Below, piece after piece: positions 45,539-54,703 of a DNA stretch of 64,000 nt. The translations under genes and the position numbers were made by a program. The stretch is from Bacillus sp. REN3 (lineage in GTDB: Bacteria > Bacillota > Bacilli > Bacillales > Cytobacillaceae), in the NCBI RefSeq assembly GCF_017912555.1, contig NZ_JAERSD010000006.1, positions 1 through 64,000 on the forward strand, given 5' to 3'. The first letter of the stretch is position 1. The number at the start of each line of letters is the position of its first letter. The notes below the pieces were generated by a model that was not told the DNA's origin, ran no database searches, and saw only the letters and a list, made by a program, of their open reading frames with translations.

Positions 45539-46351
45539 ATGTCAGACCTTAACATAAATCCCAATCCGGATCCCCTATTACCAGATTTAAAGAAACAGCC
45601 CAATTCAGGTACGAACAGTGAAACATCCTTCCTGCCTGGAAGGGTTGCAAAATATGAACCTATGAATCAAACGCATGTGAAAGTATATGTCTGGGAGCTG
45701 CCAGTCCGTATCTGGCACTGGGTCAATTTCGTAGCCATTTTCGTCCTCATGGCAACGGGGATCTATATCGGGCAGCCATTCGCAGGCGCGACAATACCTG
45801 AGGATGCTTACTACTCCTATTTGATGGGATGGGCAAGATATATCCACTTCTTTGCAGCATTCATCTTCACTGCGAACATGATTTATCGTCAATACTGGGT
45901 ATTCAAAGGGAACAGATATGCGATTTCACATCCATTCAGGCTGATTTTCTGGAAGGAAACATGGGAGACGGTAAAATTCTATCTCTTTCTCAAACACAAG
46001 AAACCGCATTATATCGGACATAACCCTTTGGCGCAGCTTAGCTATATCCTATTTATGGGTGTTGGATCCATTATCATCATTTTCACTGGATTCTTCCTCT
46101 ATTTTGAACCACAGCCTGAATCATTTTTCGGAAGCATCTTCTTTTTCCTTGTGCCTCCTCTATCAGGGGATGACAGCTTCACCATCAGGTCATTGCATCA
46201 TTTGGTGGCATGGGCATTCATGGTTTTTACGGTGATCCATATTTATCTGGCCTTCCGAGAAGATTATTTGCAGCGGAACGGAACAATGTCTTCTATCTTC
46301 ACCGGTTATAAAATCGAAAAGAAAAAACACGTTGGTGAAGACGATGAATAG
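45539..46351 (+). CDS. hyaC: hydrogenase b-type cytochrome
   Basis: 270 residues, four membrane helices of the Ni/Fe-hydrogenase cytochrome b family (VWELPVRIWHWVNFVAI; HLVAWAFMVFTVIHIYLAF with haem-ligand histidines). An unusual soluble N-terminal stretch of about 55 residues precedes them. Receives electrons from the small subunit and passes them to menaquinone. GGAGG precedes the ATG; overlaps the protease gene. Confidence 0.93.
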   Translation: MSDLNINPNPDPLLPDLKKQPNSGTNSETSFLPGRVAKYEPMNQTHVKVYVWELPVRIWHWVNFVAIFVLMATGIYIGQPFAGATIPEDAYYSYLMGWARYIHFFAAFIFTANMIYRQYWVFKGNRYAISHPFRLIFWKETWETVKFYLFLKHKKPHYIGHNPLAQLSYILFMGVGSIIIIFTGFFLYFEPQPESFFGSIFFFLVPPLSGDDSFTIRSLHHLVAWAFMVFTVIHIYLAFREDYLQRNGTMSSIFTGYKIEKKKHVGEDDE

Positions 46352-46832
46352 CTTTAATCCGGAAAGAAAGATTACCATTATAGGAATCGGCAACACCCTC
46401 TATCAGGATGAGGGTGTTGGCGTCCATATCCTTCCGTTGCTTGAAGAAAAGTTCAGGAATGACTCTATGGTGGAAATCATTGAAGGTTCAACAGATGGAA
46501 TGAGGCTCTTAGGCCCCGTAGAGGATTCCAGCCATTTAATCATCATTGACGCAATCAATGCCGGTAAGGAGGGAGGCGCAATCATCACCCTCATAGGCGA
46601 AGATATTCCCGCATATTATGGAGTGAAGATGTCCATCCACCAGCTTGGATTCCAAGAGGTTCTATTTGCCGCAAAGCTAAGGGAAAGGTATCCGAAGCAT
46701 ATCGTCATGTTCGGGATGCAGCCAACTTCACTTGAACTTGGTATCGAACTGTCACAGGTGAATGCTGGCAGGCTGCAGCAACTTGCAGATAAAGTTGAAG
46801 ACCAGGTAAGACAATGGAGAGATGCATCATGA
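46344..46832 (+). CDS. hyaD: hydrogenase maturation protease
   Basis: About 162 residues of the HyaD/HybD family: GIGNTLYQDEGVGVHILPLL, with the nickel-sensing Glu and Asp at GNTLYQDEG and IIDAINAG. Clips the large-subunit C-terminal peptide once nickel is inserted. ATG at 46344 follows GGTGAAG and overlaps the cytochrome gene by eight bases. Confidence 0.9.
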   Translation: MNSFNPERKITIIGIGNTLYQDEGVGVHILPLLEEKFRNDSMVEIIEGSTDGMRLLGPVEDSSHLIIIDAINAGKEGGAIITLIGEDIPAYYGVKMSIHQLGFQEVLFAAKLRERYPKHIVMFGMQPTSLELGIELSQVNAGRLQQLADKVEDQVRQWRDAS

Positions 46833-47245
46833 AACGTACGGAATTCTTTAAGGAAATGAAGAATGGTTTTGGTGAAACACTGAGAGCGATCTGTTCACCC
46901 GTCATCGAGGAAGATTTCGAGAAGCTGTCACTGGCTGCTGATCGGGCAATGAGAATCAGATGGCACTATTTATCTGAAGAAAATGATTTGAAAGAAGGCG
47001 TGGAACAAAGATTCATTTCTGGCCAGCCAATTTTAGTTTTGGTTGATGAGCGGAACATGCAGGCGATAAGCGGAATATGCCCTGTCTGTTCCAATCTTCT
47101 TGCCTTTACTCCACTATACGCAACTGGAAAATGTTTGATATGTGAAAAAGAGTACAATTTTGGAGCGAAGAAGGGAAGCCTCGTCTACACCGAACTTCCA
47201 ACCAAGTTTGAGAATGGAAAAGTATATGTCGGAATGTCCACTTAA
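46829..47245 (+). CDS. uncharacterised CxxC-CxxC protein of the hydrogenase operon
   Basis: 138 residues. ATG at 46829 overlaps the hyaD stop and follows GGAGAG, so it is part of the operon. The C-terminal half has CPVC and CLIC pairs separated by 14 residues, able to bind one metal (zinc or a rubredoxin-like iron). The N-terminal part (FFKEMKNGFGETLRAICSPVIEEDFEKL) is helical. I do not recognise a named family. Position suggests a maturation or electron-transfer accessory, perhaps analogous to HupI/HoxR rubredoxins or Hup/Hya accessory proteins; this is inference. Confidence 0.7.
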   Translation: MKRTEFFKEMKNGFGETLRAICSPVIEEDFEKLSLAADRAMRIRWHYLSEENDLKEGVEQRFISGQPILVLVDERNMQAISGICPVCSNLLAFTPLYATGKCLICEKEYNFGAKKGSLVYTELPTKFENGKVYVGMST

Positions 47246-47444
47246 CAGAATGCCTGCTTGGGAATCTAACTGTGCGATCAAAGTTTAAGTTGTGCAGGTC
47301 TAGGGATTTGGGATGCTGGATCAGGAAAGGCGGGTCCAGTCATGCTTAGGGAATTCCCGTACTCCGCTTGCCTCAAGTGTATTCATGGCCAAAAAAACTG
47401 GCAGGGAAACATAGAAGAATAATAATAGATTAGGGATGATGCTG

Positions 47445-47798
47445 ATGCATGAAATGGCGCTGATGGGGGATATTTTGCAAATCATTCAGGAAGATGCCGC
47501 TGGAAAAGGAATCACCATCATACAGAATATCGAACTTACAGTAGGGGAAATCAGCAATGCGATGCCGGAAGCGCTGATGATGGCTTTCGAAGTATACAAG
47601 GGGCAGAACGGTGATTTTTTTGATGAAGAAGCCGAGCTAGTCATCCATATAGAAAAAGCAGAAGCGGAATGCATTTTTTGTTCCACGAAATATGTGCCGG
47701 ACAGCAGGATTTCATTCTGTCCGATCTGTAAAATGCCGTCAGGGAAAATCATTTCAGGGGAAAGTTTCCAAGTCTTATCTTATGAGGGGAGAGAATAA
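47445..47798 (+). CDS. hypA: hydrogenase nickel incorporation protein HypA
   Basis: 117 residues. Nickel-binding His2 requires the start MHEMAL at 47445 (AGGG nine bases upstream), so the two earlier in-frame ATGs are rejected. C-terminal zinc site CIFC...CPIC. Delivers nickel with HypB. First gene of the hyp block, 200 bases after the structural operon and probably with its own promoter. Confidence 0.93.
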   Translation: MHEMALMGDILQIIQEDAAGKGITIIQNIELTVGEISNAMPEALMMAFEVYKGQNGDFFDEEAELVIHIEKAEAECIFCSTKYVPDSRISFCPICKMPSGKIISGESFQVLSYEGRE

Positions 47799-47800
47799 AA

Positions 47801-48460
47801 GTGAAGATAACATTGTGTACAGATGTACTGACAAATAATAACAAAGCCGCTGAGTTCAACCGGGATACATTCCTTTCTTCAAATACCCTTGTCATTAATT
47901 TGATGAGTTCTCCTGGTGCGGGAAAAACAACTCTTCTTGAGGAAACGGTCCGGCATTTTTCTGAAAGGTACCAGATTGCTGTTATTGAAGGGGACCTCGC
48001 TACGGAAAGGGATGCTGACAGGATCAGGGCTCTCGGGGCTAAGGCTGTCCAGATCAACACACATGGAGGCTGCCATCTGGATGCCAGGATGATAGCCGCT
48101 ACCCTGCCGGAATTCGATCTTGGAGAAACCGATATGCTCTTCATTGAAAATGTTGGCAACCTTGTCTGCCCTTCCGGATACGATCTCGGCCAGAACCATA
48201 AGGTTGCAGTATTAAGTGTGCCGGAGGGCAATGATAAGATCCCAAAATACCCGACAATGTTCATCCGTACGGAGCTGGTCCTGTTAAATAAAATTGATTT
48301 ACTGCCATATCTTGATTTTGATGTAGATGAGGCTATCGCCGATTTACAGGGTATCAATCCACAATCAACCCTTCTTCCTGTTTCCGCGAAAACGAAAGAG
48401 GGACTGGATGATTGGTTCAACTGGGTGGAAGAGGCGTACAAGACATGCTGTCCTCAATGA
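47801..48460 (+). CDS. hypB: hydrogenase nickel insertion GTPase HypB
   Basis: 219 residues. P-loop SSPGAGKTTLL, EGDLATERDADRI, and NKIDLLPY G4 motif. There is no N-terminal histidine-rich stretch, so nickel storage is not expected; the metal-site cysteine/histidine (GGCHLDA) is present. GTG start two bases after hypA. Confidence 0.95.
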   Translation: MKITLCTDVLTNNNKAAEFNRDTFLSSNTLVINLMSSPGAGKTTLLEETVRHFSERYQIAVIEGDLATERDADRIRALGAKAVQINTHGGCHLDARMIAATLPEFDLGETDMLFIENVGNLVCPSGYDLGQNHKVAVLSVPEGNDKIPKYPTMFIRTELVLLNKIDLLPYLDFDVDEAIADLQGINPQSTLLPVSAKTKEGLDDWFNWVEEAYKTCCPQ

Positions 48461-50730
48461 CCGTCGCTGTAAGGGGAAGGGTCCAGGGGGTCGGATTCCG
48501 ACCTTTCGTCTTTCAAATCGCCCGCTTACATGGGATAAGAGGAACTGTCCAAAACAACATGGATGGTGTGAAGATCCGAATGGAAGCAAACGAAAGCGCT
48601 GTTCAAGCGTTTTTATCCGATTTGCGCACCAAAGCTCCAAGAATGTCAAAGATTGATGAAATTTCGGTTCAAGAGACAGACCCAGCAGGATACAGCGATT
48701 TTACCATAATCCCAAGCGAAAAGACCGGCTCATCCTTGCTTGTCCTTCCAGTTGATTCCGCTGTATGCAGCGATTGCCTGGAGGAGATGGATAATCCCGA
48801 TGATGCAAGGTATCAATATCCGTTCATCAACTGCACGCAGTGTGGCCCGCGCTATACAATCATCAGCAATCTGCCGTATGACCGGCCATCCACATCGATG
48901 GCTGGCTTTGAAATGTGTGAGGACTGCAAAAAAGAATACGAGGATCCCCTGAACAGGAGGCATCATGCGCAGCCTATTGCCTGTCCCAAGTGTGGCCCGT
49001 CAGTTAAACTCATAAAACCAGATGGAGATGAAATGACAGGAGAAGCGTTTGAGAGAACCAGGGAACTTCTCAAGTCAGGCTCGATTATTGCGATTAAAGG
49101 ACTTGGGGGGTACCACCTTTGTTGCGATGCGAAAAATGAAAATACGGTATCAAATCTTCGCAGAAGGAAGGGACGGCCTTCACGGCCGTTGGCAGTCATG
49201 GCAAAGGAACTGGAAACAATCGAAAGATATGCCATAGTCGACAGGACAGAATCGAAATTCTTGACGAGTCCCGAGGCCCCGATTGTCATCCTGAAGAAAA
49301 AGGACGGGGAAAATCTCGCGCAAAGTGTTGCACCAGGGATGAGCACGATAGGGTTCATGCTGCCCTACACACCACTGCATCATTTGCTGTTCCAGGACCC
49401 TGAATTGGACTGTATCGTAATGACAAGCGCAAATCCTTCCGGACAGCCAATTTTATACGATGATTCATTGGCGCTGATTTATTTGACAGGAATAGCAGAT
49501 TACTTTCTTGTCCATGACCGACAGATCCTCCATCCGGCAGACGATTCCGTTATCCAGGCGAAAAGAGGCGAAATCGACTTTCTGAGGAGATCGAGAGGGT
49601 ATGTGCCTGACCCAATCTATTCACCTGTAGATGTGAACGGAATAGTGGCTTTTGGTGGGCAGCAAAAGACAACATTCACGATTGGAAGGACTTCGCAGGT
49701 TTTTGTTGGTCCGCATATTGGAGATTTGGAAAATCTCGAAACAATCGATCATTATAAAAAAGAATTGAACCACTTATTATCCTGGATTCAAATCCCGCTT
49801 CAAACTGCAGTCATTGATATGCATCCTGGCTATAACACAAGGAACATCCTTATGGATTATCAGTTCGAGGAAGCCATCGAAGTCCAGCATCATCATGCCC
49901 ACATGGCAGCCTGCATGGCTGAAAATGAGATCTTAGGTGCCGATTTGTGGGGCATCATCCTTGATGGTACAGGATATGGTGAGGATGGGAACATCTGGGG
50001 GTTCGAAATTTTCAAAGGCAACGAACAGAAGTATACAAGGAAAGCACATTTGAGGTATACGCCGTTGCCTGGCGGCGAGAGGGCGATCAAGGAGCCTTGG
50101 CGGAATGCGGCTGGCATGTTGATGAATATGCTTGGCAAGGAAGGAGAAGTGCTTGCGGCGGAAATCTTCCCTAAGAAAAAAGCGGAACTGTCAATTTTGA
50201 AAAAAATGGTCGATAAGAATATTAATAGTCCGCTAGCAGGTACTTGTGGCAGGATGTTTGATGCAGTCAGTGCGATTTGCGGTGTATGTGAAGTATCATC
50301 ATATGATGGGGAAGCCGCCATCAAGCTTTCGGATTTAATCCAGGCAGAAGACTATGATGGAAATTCTTACCCATTTGAAGTAATCCATGAAGATTCGATA
50401 CTCATCTTTGATTTCAGTTCCATGTTGAGGGATATTGCCAGAGATCAGTTGGACGGCAAGCCGGCTGAAAAAATTAGCCTGAAGTTCCATGAAACAGTCG
50501 TCAAAGCGATATGCAAAGGAATGGGACAACTTCTGAACGATTCAAGTGAAGGCACCAAAAAGGCAGTTCTTTCGGGAGGAAGCTTCCATAATCGTTACTT
50601 AAGGCAAAGAATAAAGGAAGAACTGGAAGGAATGGGACTCGAGGTATATGTCCACCAGAAGCTTCCGTGCAATGATGGCGGTTTAAGCTATGGACAATTG
50701 GCTGTGGCAGCCGCGAAAAGGGGGAGATAG
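48445..50730 (+). CDS. hypF: carbamoyltransferase HypF
   Basis: About 761 residues with the full HypF order: acylphosphatase domain (VRGRVQGVGFRPFVFQIA), two zinc-finger-like pairs (CSDC, CTQC, CEDC, CPKC), YrdC-like domain (IKGLGGYHLCCDA) and Kae1-like domain (HHHAHMAACMAE, DGTGYGEDGNIWG). Converts carbamoyl phosphate to the thiocarbamate on HypE, source of the cyanide ligands. Start 48445 (GAGG about ten bases upstream) or 48457; either overlaps the end of hypB. Confidence 0.95.
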   Translation: MLSSMTVAVRGRVQGVGFRPFVFQIARLHGIRGTVQNNMDGVKIRMEANESAVQAFLSDLRTKAPRMSKIDEISVQETDPAGYSDFTIIPSEKTGSSLLVLPVDSAVCSDCLEEMDNPDDARYQYPFINCTQCGPRYTIISNLPYDRPSTSMAGFEMCEDCKKEYEDPLNRRHHAQPIACPKCGPSVKLIKPDGDEMTGEAFERTRELLKSGSIIAIKGLGGYHLCCDAKNENTVSNLRRRKGRPSRPLAVMAKELETIERYAIVDRTESKFLTSPEAPIVILKKKDGENLAQSVAPGMSTIGFMLPYTPLHHLLFQDPELDCIVMTSANPSGQPILYDDSLALIYLTGIADYFLVHDRQILHPADDSVIQAKRGEIDFLRRSRGYVPDPIYSPVDVNGIVAFGGQQKTTFTIGRTSQVFVGPHIGDLENLETIDHYKKELNHLLSWIQIPLQTAVIDMHPGYNTRNILMDYQFEEAIEVQHHHAHMAACMAENEILGADLWGIILDGTGYGEDGNIWGFEIFKGNEQKYTRKAHLRYTPLPGGERAIKEPWRNAAGMLMNMLGKEGEVLAAEIFPKKKAELSILKKMVDKNINSPLAGTCGRMFDAVSAICGVCEVSSYDGEAAIKLSDLIQAEDYDGNSYPFEVIHEDSILIFDFSSMLRDIARDQLDGKPAEKISLKFHETVVKAICKGMGQLLNDSSEGTKKAVLSGGSFHNRYLRQRIKEELEGMGLEVYVHQKLPCNDGGLSYGQLAVAAAKRGR

Positions 50731-50732
50731 GA

Positions 50733-50957
50733 ATGTGTGTGGGCGTTCCGGCAAAAGTAATTGAAAAACATGAATTTACGGCAATGGTGGATGTGATGGG
50801 TTCGAAGACTACAGTAGGAACAATCTTCATCCCTGAAGTGGAGCTAGGCGATTTTGTCATTGTCCATGCGGGACAGGCAATGTCCATTATTGATGAAGAA
50901 TACGCAAAACAAAGTGTGGAAGAATGGAGGAGGCTTGTGAATGCTAGAACTCCTTAA
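50733..50957 (+). CDS. hypC: hydrogenase assembly chaperone HypC
   Basis: 74 residues beginning MCVGVPAKV; Cys2 is the essential residue that holds the iron-carrying complex with HypD and docks on the large subunit. Two bases after hypF and overlapping hypD by 17 bases. Confidence 0.95.
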   Translation: MCVGVPAKVIEKHEFTAMVDVMGSKTTVGTIFIPEVELGDFVIVHAGQAMSIIDEEYAKQSVEEWRRLVNARTP

Positions 50958-52050
50958 GCAATCTTCTGACCCCGCCTTATGCCGGCAACTTGCAGTGGCG
51001 GTAAAAGAAAAAGCTCGCGAATTTTACACCCTGTATGGAAGGAAGCCTGCTTTCATGGAGGTGTGCGGATCGCATACCATGGCCCTGGCCAGGTCAGGTG
51101 TCAAGCAGGCACTGTTTGAAGATGTCCTCCTTATTTCTGGTCCCGGCTGCCCGGTTTGTGTGACAGATCAAAAGTCGATTGATGCCATGATTGCCCTTTC
51201 GGAAGGGGATGACAGGATCATCTGCACATTCGGGGATATGATGAGGGTCCCTGGTTCAAGAAGGACCCTTATGGGTGCACGTACAGAAGGGAAGGATATC
51301 AGGGTGATATACTCACCGGTTGATGCGATAAAAATTGCCGAGAGCAATCCTGATAAAGAAGTGATTTTTCTGGGAATAGGCTTTGAAACAACGATTCCAA
51401 TCCTTTCCCTGCTTATAGGCGAAGCCCATTCAAGATCACTTGACAATTTTTCTGTTTGGATGTCTACGAAACTTGTGGAACCGATTCTGAGGCATTTGCT
51501 TCATCTGGGCGAACTGCAGCTGGATGGGTTCCTGCTTCCGGGGCACGTATCGATTGTCCTTGGTGAGGATTCCTATCAATACTTGCCTGAGGAATTCAAC
51601 ATCTCCGGAGTCATTTCAGGATTTGAGCCCGCAGAACTGCTGAGTGGAATCTATAAACTGATTGACCTTGCCATAAAAAACGAGCCGAAAATCATCAATG
51701 ATCACCCATCGATCGTTACAAAGACAGGAAATGTTGTGGCGCAAAAATGGATGCGAACTTATTTTACCGAGTGCGACGAAGCTTGGCGGGGAATCGGCAT
51801 TATACCTGGAAGCGGACTGGACTTAAGGCCGGAATTTGAAAAATATAATGCGAAAAAAAGATTCAAGGTTGCAGCTGGAGAACCAAGGAAAACGAAATGC
51901 AGATGCGGTGAAGTCATCAGGGGGCTGATTTCTCCGGACGAATGCAGCCTGTTCGGCAAAGCATGTCACCCGATGAATCCGATTGGCCCTTGCATGGTCT
52001 CGGCAGAAGGAAGCTGCTCTGCTTATTATCAGTACATGAGGGAGAGTTGA
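50941..52050 (+). CDS. hypD: hydrogenase Fe(CN)2CO assembly protein HypD
   Basis: 369 residues with the family motifs CGSHTMA, SGPGCPVCVT and FLGIGFETT, and a C-terminal [4Fe-4S] site (CRCGEVIRG, CSLFGKAC, GPCMVS). Builds the iron centre with HypC. Start overlaps hypC. Confidence 0.97.
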   Translation: MLELLKQSSDPALCRQLAVAVKEKAREFYTLYGRKPAFMEVCGSHTMALARSGVKQALFEDVLLISGPGCPVCVTDQKSIDAMIALSEGDDRIICTFGDMMRVPGSRRTLMGARTEGKDIRVIYSPVDAIKIAESNPDKEVIFLGIGFETTIPILSLLIGEAHSRSLDNFSVWMSTKLVEPILRHLLHLGELQLDGFLLPGHVSIVLGEDSYQYLPEEFNISGVISGFEPAELLSGIYKLIDLAIKNEPKIINDHPSIVTKTGNVVAQKWMRTYFTECDEAWRGIGIIPGSGLDLRPEFEKYNAKKRFKVAAGEPRKTKCRCGEVIRGLISPDECSLFGKACHPMNPIGPCMVSAEGSCSAYYQYMRES

Positions 52051-52052
52051 AG

Positions 52053-53054
52053 ATGGAAAAGGTGATCAGCCTTGCCCATGGAGATGGAGGAGAGTCAAGC
52101 CATCGATTGATCAAGGAAGTGTTTGTCAAGTCGTTCGGAAACCAAAAGGAAGCTATGTTCGATGCATCGATTCTCGATTTGCCTGGAAATCGAATTTGTA
52201 TCACGACAGATTCCTTCGTCATAAAACCAATTTTCTTTCCGGGAGGATCGATTGGGAAGCTTGCTGTGGCAGGAACAATAAATGATTTGGCTGTGAGCGG
52301 TGCAGTACCGCTCTATCTGACATGCGGATTTGTGATTGAAGAAGGTTTCCCTGTTTCCGATTTGATAAGGATTGTCGAAGATATGGCAGCAGAAGCGGAA
52401 AAAACCGGAGTGAAGATCATTGCAGGCGATACTAAGGTAGTAGAACGGGGAAGTGCAGATGGAGTCTATATCAATACGACTGGTATAGGAGCCTATGAAA
52501 AAGAAAAAGGGAATAGCCTGGACTTCCGGGAGGGAGACGCTGTCATTGTTTCAGGAACAGTTGGGGACCACGGCATCGCTGTTCTGGCAGCCAGGGGGGA
52601 TCTTGGTATCCATGTTCCTATAGACAGTGACTGTGCTTCATTGAATCATATGCTTGGGCAACTTTATAAAGAGGTGAAGGGAGTCAGGATTGTTCGCGAT
52701 CCTACCAGGGGAGGACTTGCTACGACTCTCGTTGAAATCGCTGAAGACTTTTCTTTGTCAATCATATTGAATGAATCCGCGATCCCAATCAAGGAGGAGG
52801 TACATGGAATGTGCGACCTCGTGGGCTTCGACCCATTGTATATCGCCAATGAAGGAAAAGCGATCTTGATTGTTGCGAATGAAGAAAAGGAAAAAGTCCT
52901 GGAAATCCTGTCTAGGTTTGATGAAGGAAAGGATTCAGCAGTTATCGGGACGGTATCGGGCATGGATAAAGGGCGTCTCTTGCTGGAAACACCACTTGGT
53001 TCAAAAAGGCTGCTAGCTCGTCTGAACGGAATGATGCTTCCAAGGATCTGCTGA
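52053..53054 (+). CDS. hypE: hydrogenase expression protein HypE
   Basis: 333 residues, PurM-like fold; ends in the conserved PRIC, whose cysteine is carbamoylated and dehydrated to a thiocyanate. ATG at 52053 follows GGGAGAG and lies two bases after hypD; earlier in-frame codons overlap hypD and lack a binding site. Completes hypABFCDE. Confidence 0.96.
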   Translation: MEKVISLAHGDGGESSHRLIKEVFVKSFGNQKEAMFDASILDLPGNRICITTDSFVIKPIFFPGGSIGKLAVAGTINDLAVSGAVPLYLTCGFVIEEGFPVSDLIRIVEDMAAEAEKTGVKIIAGDTKVVERGSADGVYINTTGIGAYEKEKGNSLDFREGDAVIVSGTVGDHGIAVLAARGDLGIHVPIDSDCASLNHMLGQLYKEVKGVRIVRDPTRGGLATTLVEIAEDFSLSIILNESAIPIKEEVHGMCDLVGFDPLYIANEGKAILIVANEEKEKVLEILSRFDEGKDSAVIGTVSGMDKGRLLLETPLGSKRLLARLNGMMLPRIC

Positions 53055-53177
53055 AAAATAGGAGTTAGACAGATGATAGAATCAGAAAAAAATTTTAAGT
53101 TAATCCGCAAACAGACACATTTCGACCTGGATATAGGTTATAATAAAGACAAACGGGTATAAAAGAGGATTGATATT

Positions 53178-53429
53178 TTGTTATTCAAGAGCCTGGAGTT
53201 CAAAAATGTTGTTGGACAGAAGGTTAAAATTGTTGATATTCCTGTATTGGAGGAAGAAAGCAGCTATTATTTCATGATCCAAGTCCGTTTGCAAACGTTC
53301 ATCACGTCTATTTATAAGGAAAAATGCACAAAGAAATATTATTCCTTTCAAGAGTATTTAAAAAGGGTAATGAAATGGCCTGATTACGAGAAATTATTCA
53401 AATCTGCAGAATTGAAAAATAATGCATGA
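53178..53429 (+). CDS. hypothetical protein, 83 residues
   Basis: Small, basic protein of no recognised family, TTG start about ten bases after AGAGG. Located 120 bases after hypE, with its own terminator. Base composition is more AT-rich than its neighbours. Confidence 0.5.
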   Translation: MLFKSLEFKNVVGQKVKIVDIPVLEEESSYYFMIQVRLQTFITSIYKEKCTKKYYSFQEYLKRVMKWPDYEKLFKSAELKNNA

Positions 53430-53440
53430 TATCCCATTGC

Positions 53441-53464
53441 TAAGCGCCTTTTAGGCGCTTTTGT
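53441..53464 (+). terminator. intrinsic terminator
   Basis: AAGCGCC and GGCGCTT stem with a five-base loop and short T-run. Ends the 53.2 kb gene and the hydrogenase region. Confidence 0.75.
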
Positions 53465-53694
53465 TCTGGATTCGGGACCTAAATCTTTGATTCAGGCCTA
53501 TCTGTTTGTCGTTTGAAAGCCGTTTAGGGAAAGAATGGATGAATGGCCTTTCCCCGGGTTTGACTAGGAATGCATTATGATAGCCAGTTGCCTGGCGCTT
53601 TTTTGTAGAAAGTTTCCATGACAGTAAATGTTTCAAATTCCAAATAGGAACATGTATAATGGTAATGAGTGTTTTTTGATAGGATGTGAATATT

Positions 53695-54537
53695 ATGGGC
53701 AAAATTAAGATTGTGACTGATTCAACTTGTGATTTGAATGATGATGTGATAAAAAGGCATGGCATTGTTGTTGTGCCTTTATCAATCTCAATTAATGGGG
53801 AAAATTATTTGGACAGGGTGGATATTACTCCTGCGGAATTCATTGAAAAGATGAAAGCCTCACATGAATTGCCAAAAAGTTCCCAGCCCCCTGCTGGCGA
53901 GTTCCTGAAGGTATACGACGAGCTCGGCGAACAGGGATATGAAGTTATTTCAATACATATGACAGGCGGGATGAGTGGAACTGTCGGATCAGCTGAAAGT
54001 GCAGCACAGATGACGAAAACGAAAGTTAAGGTCATCGATTCCAGGTTTATTTCGAAAGCACTTGCTTTCCAGGTCCTTGAAGCAGCAGAGATGGCGGCAC
54101 AAGGGAAAACCGTTGAAGAAATAACCGATCGCCTTGATACGATTCGTGAACAAACCAGGCTATTCGTTGTGGTAGATACCCTTGAAAACTTGGTCAAAGG
54201 TGGAAGGATTGGAAAAGGAAGGGCCATGATTGGTTCTTTATTGAACATTAAACCGATTGCTTCACTTGAGGGCGGTGTCTATACTCCTGTTTCGAAAGCC
54301 AGGAGCCATTCCCAGGTTGTAAAATATTTGAATAATCAGTTCGCACAAGATGTGAAAGGGAAAGTGATCAAGGGCATCGGCCTAGTCCATGCTGAAGGAT
54401 TGGAGCTTGCTTCGAGATTGAAAGAAGCGATAAAGGAATCGATTGGCTATGAAAGGATCGAGATTGAGGATACCACTCCTATTATCAGTACACATACTGG
54501 AGTAGGAGCAATAGGCTTCATGTATTATTTCGAATGA
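53695..54537 (+). CDS. DegV family fatty-acid-binding protein
   Basis: 280 residues: IVTDSTCDLNDDVIKRHGI, KSSQPPAGEFLKVYD, GGMSGTVGSAESAA and GGRIGKGRAMIGSLLNIKPI, the DegV/FakB pattern. Binds a fatty acid for FakA-dependent phosphorylation. ATG at 53695 lies ten bases after AGGA; a GTG at 53686 is possible. More typical of FakB than the copy at 21877. Confidence 0.9.
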   Translation: MGKIKIVTDSTCDLNDDVIKRHGIVVVPLSISINGENYLDRVDITPAEFIEKMKASHELPKSSQPPAGEFLKVYDELGEQGYEVISIHMTGGMSGTVGSAESAAQMTKTKVKVIDSRFISKALAFQVLEAAEMAAQGKTVEEITDRLDTIREQTRLFVVVDTLENLVKGGRIGKGRAMIGSLLNIKPIASLEGGVYTPVSKARSHSQVVKYLNNQFAQDVKGKVIKGIGLVHAEGLELASRLKEAIKESIGYERIEIEDTTPIISTHTGVGAIGFMYYFE

Positions 54538-54562
54538 AAAACCTGGATTCCAGGTTTTTTTT
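54537..54562 (+). terminator. intrinsic terminator of degV
   Basis: AAAACCTGG and CCAGGTTTT form a 9-bp stem with a three-base loop and a run of T. Confidence 0.9.
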
Positions 54563-54703
54563 TATCTCTCGCCTGCGTAAATAATTGCGGGCTATGACCG
54601 AAAAGTCCCGCTTGGCTATTTTTACATAATAAACAGGAATTATCATGGAATCCGTCGAATACTCTCAGTAATTTCGTAAAAGAATGGATTGTGAAAATTC
54701 ATT

